Assembly: GCF_013387455.1 (NCBI RefSeq)
Contig: NZ_VWNC01000002.1
Location: 62,001 to 126,000 of the forward strand
DNA: 64,000 nucleotides
Source of the DNA: Mariprofundus sp. NF
Lineage (GTDB): Bacteria; Pseudomonadota; Zetaproteobacteria; Mariprofundales; Mariprofundaceae
Direction: 5' to 3'
Part shown: positions 45,236 to 53,059 of the stretch, piece after piece
How the letters are laid out: every line of letters begins with the position of its first letter
How positions within the stretch are numbered: the stretch's first letter is position 1
Translations under genes and position numbers: made by a program
The notes under the pieces: model-generated
The model's input: only the letters and a program-made list of their open reading frames with translations
The model's database searches: none
Told to the model about the DNA's origin: nothing

Positions 45236-46305
45236 ACAAGGATCTTTTATCGCCAATAGCACTGGCAGGTCATACGCTGAACAACCGCATGGTGATGGCA
45301 CCACTGACACGCAACAGGGCACCCGGGTCTCTAGCCAATGCGATGATGGTAAAATACTATGCACAGCGGAGCAGCGCCGGACTGATTATCACTGAAGGCA
45401 CGCAGATCTCAGAGCAGGGGGTCGGCTATCCGGCCACACCGGGCATCTACTCTCAGCAGCAGATCGATGGCTGGAAGCAGGTTACCAATGCCGTACATGA
45501 ACAAGGCGGTGCTATCTTTGCCCAGCTCTGGCACTGTGGCCGCATCTCCCACCCCAGCTTCCACAATGGTGAACTTCCCGTTGCTGCTTCCGCCATTAAA
45601 CCGGCTGGCCAAGCGGTCACCTATGAGGGCATGCAAACCTTCGTTGAGCCGCGAGCACTGTTTGCCGAAGAGATTCCCGGCATTATCGAGCAGTACCGCC
45701 ATGCTGCAGCCTGTGCCAAAGAGGCCGGATTTGATGGTGTGGAGATTCATGCCGCCAACGGCTATCTGATCGATCAGTTTATTCGGGATGGCAGCAACAA
45801 CCGTAGCGACCAATACGGAGGTTCACTGGAGAATCGAACCCGCCTGCTGCTGCAGATCGTTGCCGCAGTTGGCAGTGAAATCGGTTTCCATAAGGTTGGT
45901 GTACGCATCTCTCCGATCAATGCCTTTAACGACATCTCCGACTCCGATCCCCAGAGCACATTTAATCATGTGGCAAGCAGCCTCTCGGGCTTAGGACTGG
46001 CCTACCTGCATGTTGTGGAGGTGGATATGACAGGACAATCCGATCCTGAATTTGATATGCAGCAGTTGCGTGATCGCTTTGACGGCCTCTATATCGCCAA
46101 TGGTGGTTATGACAAAACTCGGGGCAACCAGAGCATTGCCGAGAACCGGGCTGATATGATCGCTTTCGGCGTACCGTTTCTGGCCAATCCGGATCTACCT
46201 GAGCGGTTCAGAACCGATGCCGCACTGAATACGCCGGATCAAGCCACCTTCTACGGTGGTGATGAACACGGTTATACAGACTATCCCACACTGGGAGCTG
46301 AATAA
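45232..46305 (+). CDS. nemA: Old yellow enzyme, alkene reductase
   Basis: FMN-dependent reductase of activated C=C bonds and nitrate esters, 357 residues. Landmarks are MAPLTRNRA, the substrate-facing TEGTQIS, AQLWHCGRISHP and the catalytic-loop HAANGYLIDQFI, with RSDQYGGSLENR after it. The set identifies it as NemA-type. It overlaps the nitroreductase by 4 bases and shares one base with the next gene. In E. coli nemA is induced by electrophiles; here the LysR gene nearby is a candidate regulator. Confidence 0.93.
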   Translation: MNKDLLSPIALAGHTLNNRMVMAPLTRNRAPGSLANAMMVKYYAQRSSAGLIITEGTQISEQGVGYPATPGIYSQQQIDGWKQVTNAVHEQGGAIFAQLWHCGRISHPSFHNGELPVAASAIKPAGQAVTYEGMQTFVEPRALFAEEIPGIIEQYRHAAACAKEAGFDGVEIHAANGYLIDQFIRDGSNNRSDQYGGSLENRTRLLLQIVAAVGSEIGFHKVGVRISPINAFNDISDSDPQSTFNHVASSLSGLGLAYLHVVEVDMTGQSDPEFDMQQLRDRFDGLYIANGGYDKTRGNQSIAENRADMIAFGVPFLANPDLPERFRTDAALNTPDQATFYGGDEHGYTDYPTLGAE

Positions 46306-47261
46306 TGGGTATGATGATTGATGGCAGATGGGAAGCCGATGATGGTAAATGGGCCTCAAAGGATGGCAAGTTCCATCGTGCCCCTTCGAAATTCCACTGC
46401 CCATCCACCTCAGAGGCAACCGGAGAATATGATCTGAAGGCAGAGACAGATCGCTATCACCTCTATGTTTCGCTGGCCTGTCCGTGGGCGCACAGGGCAC
46501 TTATATTCAGAAAACTTAAAGGCTTAGAGGAGATCATTCCGGTCACTGTCGTACAGCCGCACATGCTCGATCAGGGCTGGCAGTTTTCAGAACCAGAACC
46601 GCTCTACGGTTTTACCCATGCGCATCAGCTCTATGGCAAAGCCGATCCTCACTATACAGGGCGGGTCACCGTGCCGATTCTCTGGGACAGAAAAGAGGAG
46701 CGCGTCGTCTGCAATGAATCAGCAGAGATTATCCGCATCTTCAACGCCGCCTTTAATGGACTGACCGGCAATCACGATGACTACTACCCTGAAGCACTGC
46801 GCTCAGAGATTGATCTGATCAATGCATTTGTATACCCCGGCATCAATAATGGCGTCTACAAATGTGGCTTTGCCACCAAACAGGAGCCTTATGAAGAGGC
46901 GTTCGACAACCTCTTTGCGGCCCTGGACACGATCGAGGTCAGACTGGCGAAACAGCGATATCTGGTTGACAACCAGATCACTGAGGCCGACTGGCGACTG
47001 TTCACCACACTGATCCGCTTTGATGCAGTCTATGTCGGTCATTTCAAATGCAATCGCAACCGCATCGCTGATATGCCCAACCTCTCCAACTACCTGCGTG
47101 ATCTCTATCAGCAGCCGGGTATCGCTGAAACGGTCGATTTTGACCATATCAAAGCGCACTACTACTACTCTCACGAATCAATCAATCCGACGCGCATTGT
47201 ACCCAAAGGGCCGGCAGATGATTTCACCGCACCGCACGACCGAGCCCGGTTCACGTCATGA
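46305..47261 (+). CDS. yqjG: Glutathionyl-hydroquinone reductase (YqjG/ECM4 type)
   Basis: Xi-class glutathione transferase of 318 residues that reduces glutathionyl-hydroquinones. The catalytic cysteine lies in SLACPWAHRAL. The thioredoxin-like domain includes VTVPILWDRKEERVVCNESAEI in part, and the helical domain carries the xi-class motif of the DxxLFTTLIRFDAVY region (WRLFTTLIRFDAVYVGHFKC in part). It overlaps nemA by one base and pirin by 4. It detoxifies quinone adducts, matching the theme of the operon. Confidence 0.93.
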   Translation: MGMMIDGRWEADDGKWASKDGKFHRAPSKFHCPSTSEATGEYDLKAETDRYHLYVSLACPWAHRALIFRKLKGLEEIIPVTVVQPHMLDQGWQFSEPEPLYGFTHAHQLYGKADPHYTGRVTVPILWDRKEERVVCNESAEIIRIFNAAFNGLTGNHDDYYPEALRSEIDLINAFVYPGINNGVYKCGFATKQEPYEEAFDNLFAALDTIEVRLAKQRYLVDNQITEADWRLFTTLIRFDAVYVGHFKCNRNRIADMPNLSNYLRDLYQQPGIAETVDFDHIKAHYYYSHESINPTRIVPKGPADDFTAPHDRARFTS

Positions 47262-47977
47262 GTATCTCTATTCATTCAGCCATCACGGTGCCTGAAGGCG
47301 ATGGCGTGACGGTGAAACGGTTGATGCCGGTTGGCGGGCTGCGCAATTTCGATCCCTTTGTACTCTGGGATCATTTTGATATCTCAGGTGGCGGTTTCCC
47401 CGATCACCCGCATCGCGGGTTTGAGGCGATCACCTATCTGTTTGATGGTGGCATGAACCATGCCGACAACCTGGGTAATGTCGGCACCATTCATGCCGGT
47501 GGTGCGCAACGATTCACCGCCGGGCGTGGTTTGGTACATTCAGAGTTTCCCGATGGACGAGCACACGGTATCCAGCTATGGATCAATCTTGCCAAAACAC
47601 TGAAATCCATTGATCCCGCCTATAGTCAGGTAGAGGCCGATGCGATCCCGGAGGTCACTGAGAACGGGGTAAGCATACGAACTATCGTGGGGGAATCCGG
47701 TGCCATCTCCCTGCATACAAATGTCGAGTATCTGGAGATTCGCATGGCTGGCGACTCTGCCATGCAGCGCGCCCTGCCTTCCGGTTTTCGTGGATTCATC
47801 TATGCTGTGGAGGGGCAGACCAATATTGATGGCGAATCACTCAACAGTGGTGAGGCAGCCTTTATTGAAGATGCGTCGCAGATTGCCTTGCAAAGCAGTG
47901 AGGGTGGGCGCTTGATGTGGTGCTTTGGCAGGCCACACCATGAACCGATCCATCAGCATGGTCCCTTCGTCGACTGA
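47258..47977 (+). CDS. Pirin-family cupin protein
   Basis: Bicupin of 239 residues. The N-terminal cupin holds the metal ligands in FPDHPHRGFEAITYLF (two His) and the later His/Glu in AGRGLVHSEFPDG, the pirin signature. Bacterial pirins such as YhhW act as quercetin 2,3-dioxygenases; others have been linked to redox sensing. It overlaps the GHR gene by 4 bases. The GHR-pirin adjacency suggests handling of quinones or phenolics. Confidence 0.9.
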   Translation: MSISIHSAITVPEGDGVTVKRLMPVGGLRNFDPFVLWDHFDISGGGFPDHPHRGFEAITYLFDGGMNHADNLGNVGTIHAGGAQRFTAGRGLVHSEFPDGRAHGIQLWINLAKTLKSIDPAYSQVEADAIPEVTENGVSIRTIVGESGAISLHTNVEYLEIRMAGDSAMQRALPSGFRGFIYAVEGQTNIDGESLNSGEAAFIEDASQIALQSSEGGRLMWCFGRPHHEPIHQHGPFVD

Positions 47978-48014
47978 TTGTTGACCAACGCTCAGCTGAG
48001 CCGAGGAGTTTGAT

Positions 48015-48653
48015 ATGAGTGATAAAATCCAGAAGTATGAAGGTAAAGAGATCACCGTCTATTTCGATGCGCCTCGCTGCATCCATGCAGGCAGATGTGT
48101 GCATGGACTACCCGATGTATTCAAGGCCAATGCACCGGGGCCATGGATTAATCCTGATGCCGCTGATGCCGACACCCTGGCCAGACTGATTGAGAGCTGC
48201 CCTTCCGGAGCCCTTCGTTATGAAAGAAAGAGTGGCAGCAGAGAAACTGCACCAACAACAAACAGCATCACTGTTGAAGCCGATGGACCACTGACAGCTT
48301 ATGGAGACTTCACCATCAATGGCGAAGCACAACCGGCTCCGCGTGCTACCCTCTGCAGGTGCGGTGTCTCAAAAACCAAACCGTGGTGTGATGGTTCCCA
48401 CGCCGAAGCCGGATTTTCAGATGCCGGTGATGTACAGCCGTTTAATCCTGATGAAGAACCACAAACAGGCAGTGTGGATATCAAAACCCTGAAAGATGGG
48501 CCGCTTTATCTGATTGGCCCGCACAGCATATGTGATAGCGATGGAAAAGTGGCAAGGGTATGTGCTAAAAGTGCGCTGTGCAGATGTGGTGCTTCAAAAA
48601 GCAAACCCTATTGCGATGGCAGCCATGCAGCTGTCGGTTTCACTAGTGATTAA
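48015..48653 (+). CDS. CDGSH Fe-S protein with N-terminal [4Fe-4S]-type domain
   Basis: A 212-residue protein predicted to hold three iron-sulfur clusters. Residues about 15-75 are a Fer4_19-type domain (RCIHAGRCVHGLPDVF and SCPSGALRY). Two CDGSH domains follow: CRCGVSKTKPWCDGSH (about 114-129) and CRCGASKSKPYCDGSH (about 190-205), each with C-x-C...C...H ligands for a [2Fe-2S] cluster. It is separated from pirin by 37 bases and preceded by GAGG, ending the redox operon. The fused ferredoxin-like and CDGSH units suggest electron or cluster transfer; the partner is unknown. Confidence 0.9.
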   Translation: MSDKIQKYEGKEITVYFDAPRCIHAGRCVHGLPDVFKANAPGPWINPDAADADTLARLIESCPSGALRYERKSGSRETAPTTNSITVEADGPLTAYGDFTINGEAQPAPRATLCRCGVSKTKPWCDGSHAEAGFSDAGDVQPFNPDEEPQTGSVDIKTLKDGPLYLIGPHSICDSDGKVARVCAKSALCRCGASKSKPYCDGSHAAVGFTSD

Positions 48654-48659
48654 GGCCAG

Positions 48660-50741
48660 CTAACACGCATCAGAAACGGGCACCGGCGAAGCCTTCTCAA
48701 CCATCTTGCGTAGTGCGTTAAAGGTATAGGGTTTACTGAGGAAATCGTCCGGCTGACACTCGTCGGTGAGTTTCAGTGCACTCTCAGCATCATAACCCGA
48801 TGACATCGTAACATAGATTGCAGGGTCAATTTCACGCAAAGCATGCAGACACTCCACCCCATCCATCTCAGGCATCGTCACATCCAGCAGCACCCAGTCG
48901 ATCTCCCGATCATGGGAGAAAATCTCAACAGCCTGCATACCACTCTCAGCGACCACAACATCATGACCAAGTTTCTCAAGCATCCTTCTGGCCACTGTAG
49001 CTACAGATTGTTCATCATCCACCACCAGCACGCGCCCCTTGGCGACCGGTTGTGGCTGTGGTTCCGTTTTTTCCATAAGGCTACTGTCACCCTCACAATC
49101 ACAGGGCAGCCAGACCTCTATTGATGTGCCGACACCGACAGCGCTCTTCACATTCAGGCCCGCAGCATGAGCGCGCAAAATACCGAGGATGGCACTCAGC
49201 CCCAACCCTCGACCGGTAAACTTGGTGGTGAAAAACGGGTCGAACATATGCTCAACCACTTCCGGTTCCATACCACAACCACTGTCCTCTACCGTTGCCA
49301 CGACATAACAGCCCGCTTGCAGCTCAACACCAGAGACCAGATCCTGTTTCACTGCCTTCAGATTATGACAGGAAAGAGAGAGCGAAATCTCACCCCGTTT
49401 TTCATCACCTATCGCTTCAGCAGCATTGATCACCAGATTCAGTAGCACCTGACTGATCTGCCCCTTATCGCCCCTGATCAGATATGCAGATCCATCAGAG
49501 TGCCTGTGCAACGTGATGTGTTTACCAACCGAAACATCGAGCAGAGATTGCATGCCTCCAACCATATCAAGAAGGTCAAAGGACTCTGTTTTCATCAGCC
49601 CTCTGCCGGAGTAGGCCAGCATCTGTTTGCACAGATCGGTAGCCGCATGGGCTGCAGAATCAATACAGTCAAGCGACTCCTGCATCGCCGGGTTTAGACT
49701 CTCCTCCATTTTGACCAGCTCGATACTGCCCTGAATGGCGGTCAGCAGATTATTAAAGTCGTGGGCCACGCCGCCAGCCATAATGCCGAGCGACTCCAGT
49801 CGCTGTGAATGCTGAACCTGCCTCTCCAGTTCTCGCTGCTCCTCTTCAGATTTCAGTTTATCGGTGATATCAATAGCAAAACCGACGACACCCAGCGGCT
49901 CGCCACTGCTATCGGACACCTTCACCTTAATGACATCAAAAACTCTCAGCTCTCCATCCACACAGGCGATCTCATCTCTAAAGAGATAAGGCTCATCTGA
50001 TTCAAGGCATGCCCTGTCAGACTCCAGTGCTTTTTGTCCGAGCTCATCGGAGAGCAGCGTGCTGTAATCTTCTGCCTGCCTGGCCTGCTGCTCTGAGACC
50101 CCGAACCATTGCGCCCAGGCCCTGTTGAGAAACTGAATGCGTCTATTATTGTCCACCATCCAGATGCCTGCCGGTGAATGATCGAGAATCACCTGCAGTC
50201 GCTTCTGTTGAGCTTCCAGCAGCCTGTTGCTCTCAGCCAGCCGCTGCTGTTGAAATTCGATCTGCGATTTATAGAGATGTGCCAACACCGAAAATGAGAG
50301 CACAACAGCTGCCAGACAATAGATCTGAACCTCTGAGTATGGCAGCACATAGATCGCCAAAGCGCTCAACAACGCTCCGAGAAGAAGCCCCATGATATAT
50401 ATCAGGCACCAGTATTTAGCTCTGTTGGCCGAATAGATGAAGTAGGCAATAAACGGATAACCCGCAACCCAGTAGATGCCCGTACCGTCAAGACTCTCAA
50501 AAAGAAACAGCGCAGAGAAAAGCAGAAAGTTCCCCAGCATCAGAATATATTCTATAACAGAAAGCGCTACACCTCTACGAATCTGGAACCAGTTAAACAG
50601 CGCCAGGAATACCAGGAAGGCCTCGATAGCAGAGAGTTCAAAACAGCACCGCTCAAGATAGTGAACGCCTATAAAAAGCAGCAGAACCAGCGCAGAAACC
50701 AGATGCACCCATGCCAAAACCTTACGTCTGTCATCGAACAT
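48660..50741 (-). CDS. Multi-TM PAS hybrid histidine kinase
   Basis: A 693-residue inner-membrane sensor. About six TM helices fill residues 10-175 (membrane-embedded sensor). A short coiled coil, a PAS domain (about 180-300), HisKA with phospho-acceptor His327 in GGVAHDFNN, HATPase (DSGCGMEPE, GRGLGLSAILG) and a receiver with phospho-acceptor Asp620 in LLDVTMPEMDG follow. The start at 50741 is chosen for GGAGAGAGGG upstream; ATG/GTG starts at 50774 and 50798 are possible. It is convergent with the CDGSH gene and has no DNA-binding partner regulator nearby. Confidence 0.9.
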   Translation of the reverse strand: MFDDRRKVLAWVHLVSALVLLLFIGVHYLERCCFELSAIEAFLVFLALFNWFQIRRGVALSVIEYILMLGNFLLFSALFLFESLDGTGIYWVAGYPFIAYFIYSANRAKYWCLIYIMGLLLGALLSALAIYVLPYSEVQIYCLAAVVLSFSVLAHLYKSQIEFQQQRLAESNRLLEAQQKRLQVILDHSPAGIWMVDNNRRIQFLNRAWAQWFGVSEQQARQAEDYSTLLSDELGQKALESDRACLESDEPYLFRDEIACVDGELRVFDVIKVKVSDSSGEPLGVVGFAIDITDKLKSEEEQRELERQVQHSQRLESLGIMAGGVAHDFNNLLTAIQGSIELVKMEESLNPAMQESLDCIDSAAHAATDLCKQMLAYSGRGLMKTESFDLLDMVGGMQSLLDVSVGKHITLHRHSDGSAYLIRGDKGQISQVLLNLVINAAEAIGDEKRGEISLSLSCHNLKAVKQDLVSGVELQAGCYVVATVEDSGCGMEPEVVEHMFDPFFTTKFTGRGLGLSAILGILRAHAAGLNVKSAVGVGTSIEVWLPCDCEGDSSLMEKTEPQPQPVAKGRVLVVDDEQSVATVARRMLEKLGHDVVVAESGMQAVEIFSHDREIDWVLLDVTMPEMDGVECLHALREIDPAIYVTMSSGYDAESALKLTDECQPDDFLSKPYTFNALRKMVEKASPVPVSDAC

Positions 50742-50892
50742 CGACGCAAACCCTCTCTCCGTGACAGAACTCATGCATGCTTTATAGACCCGATTCACAC
50801 CTTAATCAAGGTAGAGAGGCCTGCTCGCAGGATAGAAAAACATCCTTTTCACCGCCCTGTTCAAACATGTAGGGTTGAGGCAAGGAGAGCTT

Positions 50893-51120
50893 ATGCCCAT
50901 TTATGAATATAGATGCAGTGATTGCCAGCAGAAGTTTGAAACGCTGGTGCGCAATAGCTCTGAAACAGTTGAATGTAAATTCTGCAACAGCAGCAACATT
51001 AAAAAGCTGATCTCTGCCCACGCCATCACCTCCGGCTCACCGGAAACAGCCTGTGGAACTGCCCCCTGCTCACCAGCGCCCGCCTGCGGCTCCGGTGGCT
51101 GTTGCCCCGGACTTAACTAA
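50893..51120 (+). CDS. FmdB-family zinc ribbon protein
   Basis: A 75-residue protein. The N-terminus PIYEYRCSDC is the FmdB/CxxC_CXXC zinc ribbon opening, with the second pair in VECKFC. A Cys/Gly/Pro-rich tail with CGTAPCSPAPACGSGGCC contains six further cysteines. FmdB members are putative regulators; the tail could bind additional metal. The ATG at 50893 has an AAGGAGAG site. Confidence 0.87.
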   Translation: MPIYEYRCSDCQQKFETLVRNSSETVECKFCNSSNIKKLISAHAITSGSPETACGTAPCSPAPACGSGGCCPGLN

Positions 51121-51157
51121 ATACGACAACCAAAATAAGCATTAAAAGGCCCTGACC

Positions 51158-51634
51158 ATGAAAAAACTATTCGCACTGCTACTCACTCTGCTTCTGATCG
51201 GCTGCTCTTCGGAGCCTCCCAAACCGTACAATCATCAGCTGGCTGCAGAAAATGCAGCCAAGGGCACTGCCTTTTTGCAGCATAATGCAACCCAGGATGG
51301 TGTCATCACCCTGCCCAGTGGCCTGCAGTATAAGATCCTTAGAGCAGGAACAGGCAAATCCCCTGCACTGAAAGACCATGTCACCGTGCACTATCGCGGC
51401 ACCACCATTGACGGGCGCGAATTCGATAGCTCATATGGCCGCGACAATCCGATGATCTTCCAAACCAACCGCGTCATCCCCGGCTGGACAGAGGCGCTGC
51501 AGCTGATGAAACAGGGTGCTAAATGGCAGCTCTTTATCCCTGAAAATATCGCTTACGGCGCCCGTGGCGCAGGTGATGCCATCGGACCGAGAGAGACACT
51601 TATTTTTGAAGTTGAACTACTGCTGGTGCACTGA
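51158..51634 (+). CDS. FKBP-type peptidyl-prolyl isomerase lipoprotein
   Basis: A 158-residue exported isomerase. The signal peptide ends in lipobox LLIGC, so it should be lipidated in the periplasm. The FKBP domain (about 50-155) has VTVHYRGTTIDGREFDSSY, PGWTEALQLMKQGAKWQLFI in part, and IPENIAYGARG followed by LIFEVELL. It fits the FklB/SlyD-unlike FKBP22 group of periplasmic folding helpers. It stands alone between fmdB and the deaminase. Confidence 0.92.
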   Translation: MKKLFALLLTLLLIGCSSEPPKPYNHQLAAENAAKGTAFLQHNATQDGVITLPSGLQYKILRAGTGKSPALKDHVTVHYRGTTIDGREFDSSYGRDNPMIFQTNRVIPGWTEALQLMKQGAKWQLFIPENIAYGARGAGDAIGPRETLIFEVELLLVH

Positions 51635-51726
51635 ATCGAATCACAGCAATCAAACCCGGATCAGAGAGGACTGAGAGTCATTAGCTCTTTTCAGCCTGTT
51701 GGTACTGATCTTGCTGCTTTAATGTT

Positions 51727-52314
51727 ATGAGTTCACCCATGACAACTATCGCTATCGAGCTGCCCGCCTGGCTCTCCGATTTCATGGCAGGCGATGATAA
51801 GATATATGCAGAACCAGAGAGCCGCATGCAGCTGGCCATCAATCTCGCCCGTCAAAATATTGAACAGCAAACCGGCGGCCCGTTTGGCGCTGCAATCTTT
51901 GATATGGAGAAGCACTCGCTGCTCGCAGCTGGCGTCAATCTGGTTCTACCCTCCAACTGCTCCATGGCCCATGCCGAGATGGTCGCCATCAGCATCGCCC
52001 AGAAAAAACTGGCAACCTTTGATCTGGGTGCAAAAGAGTCCCCCCGCTATGAGCTGGTCACCAGCACTGAACCGTGTGCAATGTGTTTCGGTGCCCTGCC
52101 CTGGTCCGGCATCCGCCACCTGAGCTGTGGCGCACGTGATGAGGATGCCCGAGCCATCGGTTTTGATGAGGGACCGAAAATGGCGAACTGGAAAGAGGTG
52201 CTGGAGGAGCGCGGCATTAGCGTAGAGACGGACATCTGCAGAGATGAGGCTGCGGCGGTGCTAAAAGCGTATGCCATAAATAGTGGAGCGATCTACAATG
52301 GCCGCCGGGCTTAA
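51727..52314 (+). CDS. Nucleoside deaminase of the CDA/TadA fold
   Basis: A 195-residue zinc-dependent deaminase. The catalytic HAE appears in MAHAEMVAI and the zinc cysteines in STEPCAMCFGALPWSG, the PCxxC arrangement of guanine deaminase and TadA-like enzymes. The N-terminus is longer than in TadA and the C-terminal GAIYNGRR resembles guanine deaminase GuaD-type sequences. Base or nucleoside deamination rather than tRNA editing is my preference, with moderate certainty. Its end overlaps the Tsx-like gene by 17 bases, tying the two together. Confidence 0.82.
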   Translation: MSSPMTTIAIELPAWLSDFMAGDDKIYAEPESRMQLAINLARQNIEQQTGGPFGAAIFDMEKHSLLAAGVNLVLPSNCSMAHAEMVAISIAQKKLATFDLGAKESPRYELVTSTEPCAMCFGALPWSGIRHLSCGARDEDARAIGFDEGPKMANWKEVLEERGISVETDICRDEAAAVLKAYAINSGAIYNGRRA

Positions 52315-53059
52315 GCAGATAGTCAGAGCGCTAATATGCTGCTTTTCAGCAGCAATCTGCATACCTGCCGCAGGACACTGCGAGAGTTTCTCAACCACCA
52401 ACCTGCAACTGCTCTACGGCAGCAACTTTCACGACAACTACTACGGCAACAATACCGCCGATGGTAAAATGACCACCCTCACGCTGGAACATTTCGGCAT
52501 CTGGAGCTACGGCGACCACTACTTCTTTATCGATCTGAAATCAGGCGACTTTCTCGACTTCGCGGGTAATCCGACCGCAAACCGTTCACGCATCTACAGT
52601 GAGTGGGCACCGCGCATCAGTCTATCGGCACTCAACGGCAACAATCTCGGCATTGGTATACTCAAAGACGTTTTCATTGCCGCACAGATCAACCGGGATG
52701 GTGAAGGATTCCGGGCTGACATGGGTGGTATCGGCATTGATCTGACCATTCCCGGTTTTAACCTGCTCAGCATCAACGGCTACCTGCGTAAGGATAACCT
52801 CAACAAAATGACCTGGCAGAGTACCACTGTCTGGATGGTGCCACTGGGCCCATGGCTCTCGTTTGAAGGGTTTATTGATCTCTACGGCACAGATAGCAAC
52901 GGCATGGAGATCCACAGCCAGCCGCAACTGCTCTTTAATCCGGGCAAAGCGGCTGATCTGGGCTTTGATAACCTGCTCATTGGGCTGGAGTGGTACTACC
53001 ACCGCAACCGTTATCTCAACAGCAGTGCGTTACAAGGCATGCTAAAATGGGTATGGTAA
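52298..53059 (+). CDS. Tsx-like outer-membrane nucleoside channel
   Basis: A 253-residue outer-membrane protein starting at 52298 within the deaminase 3' end. A signal peptide (LICCFSAAICIPAAGHC) is followed by beta-strands such as TNLQLLYGSNFHDNYYGN, LTLEHFGIWSYGDHYFFIDL in part and LLIGLEWYYHRNRYLNSS, ending aromatic in LKWVW. The pattern fits the Tsx/OmpK nucleoside channel family. Beside a nucleoside deaminase, uptake of nucleosides or bases is a coherent guess. The kinase gene start lies within its last codons. Confidence 0.8.
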   Translation: MAAGLKQIVRALICCFSAAICIPAAGHCESFSTTNLQLLYGSNFHDNYYGNNTADGKMTTLTLEHFGIWSYGDHYFFIDLKSGDFLDFAGNPTANRSRIYSEWAPRISLSALNGNNLGIGILKDVFIAAQINRDGEGFRADMGGIGIDLTIPGFNLLSINGYLRKDNLNKMTWQSTTVWMVPLGPWLSFEGFIDLYGTDSNGMEIHSQPQLLFNPGKAADLGFDNLLIGLEWYYHRNRYLNSSALQGMLKWVW

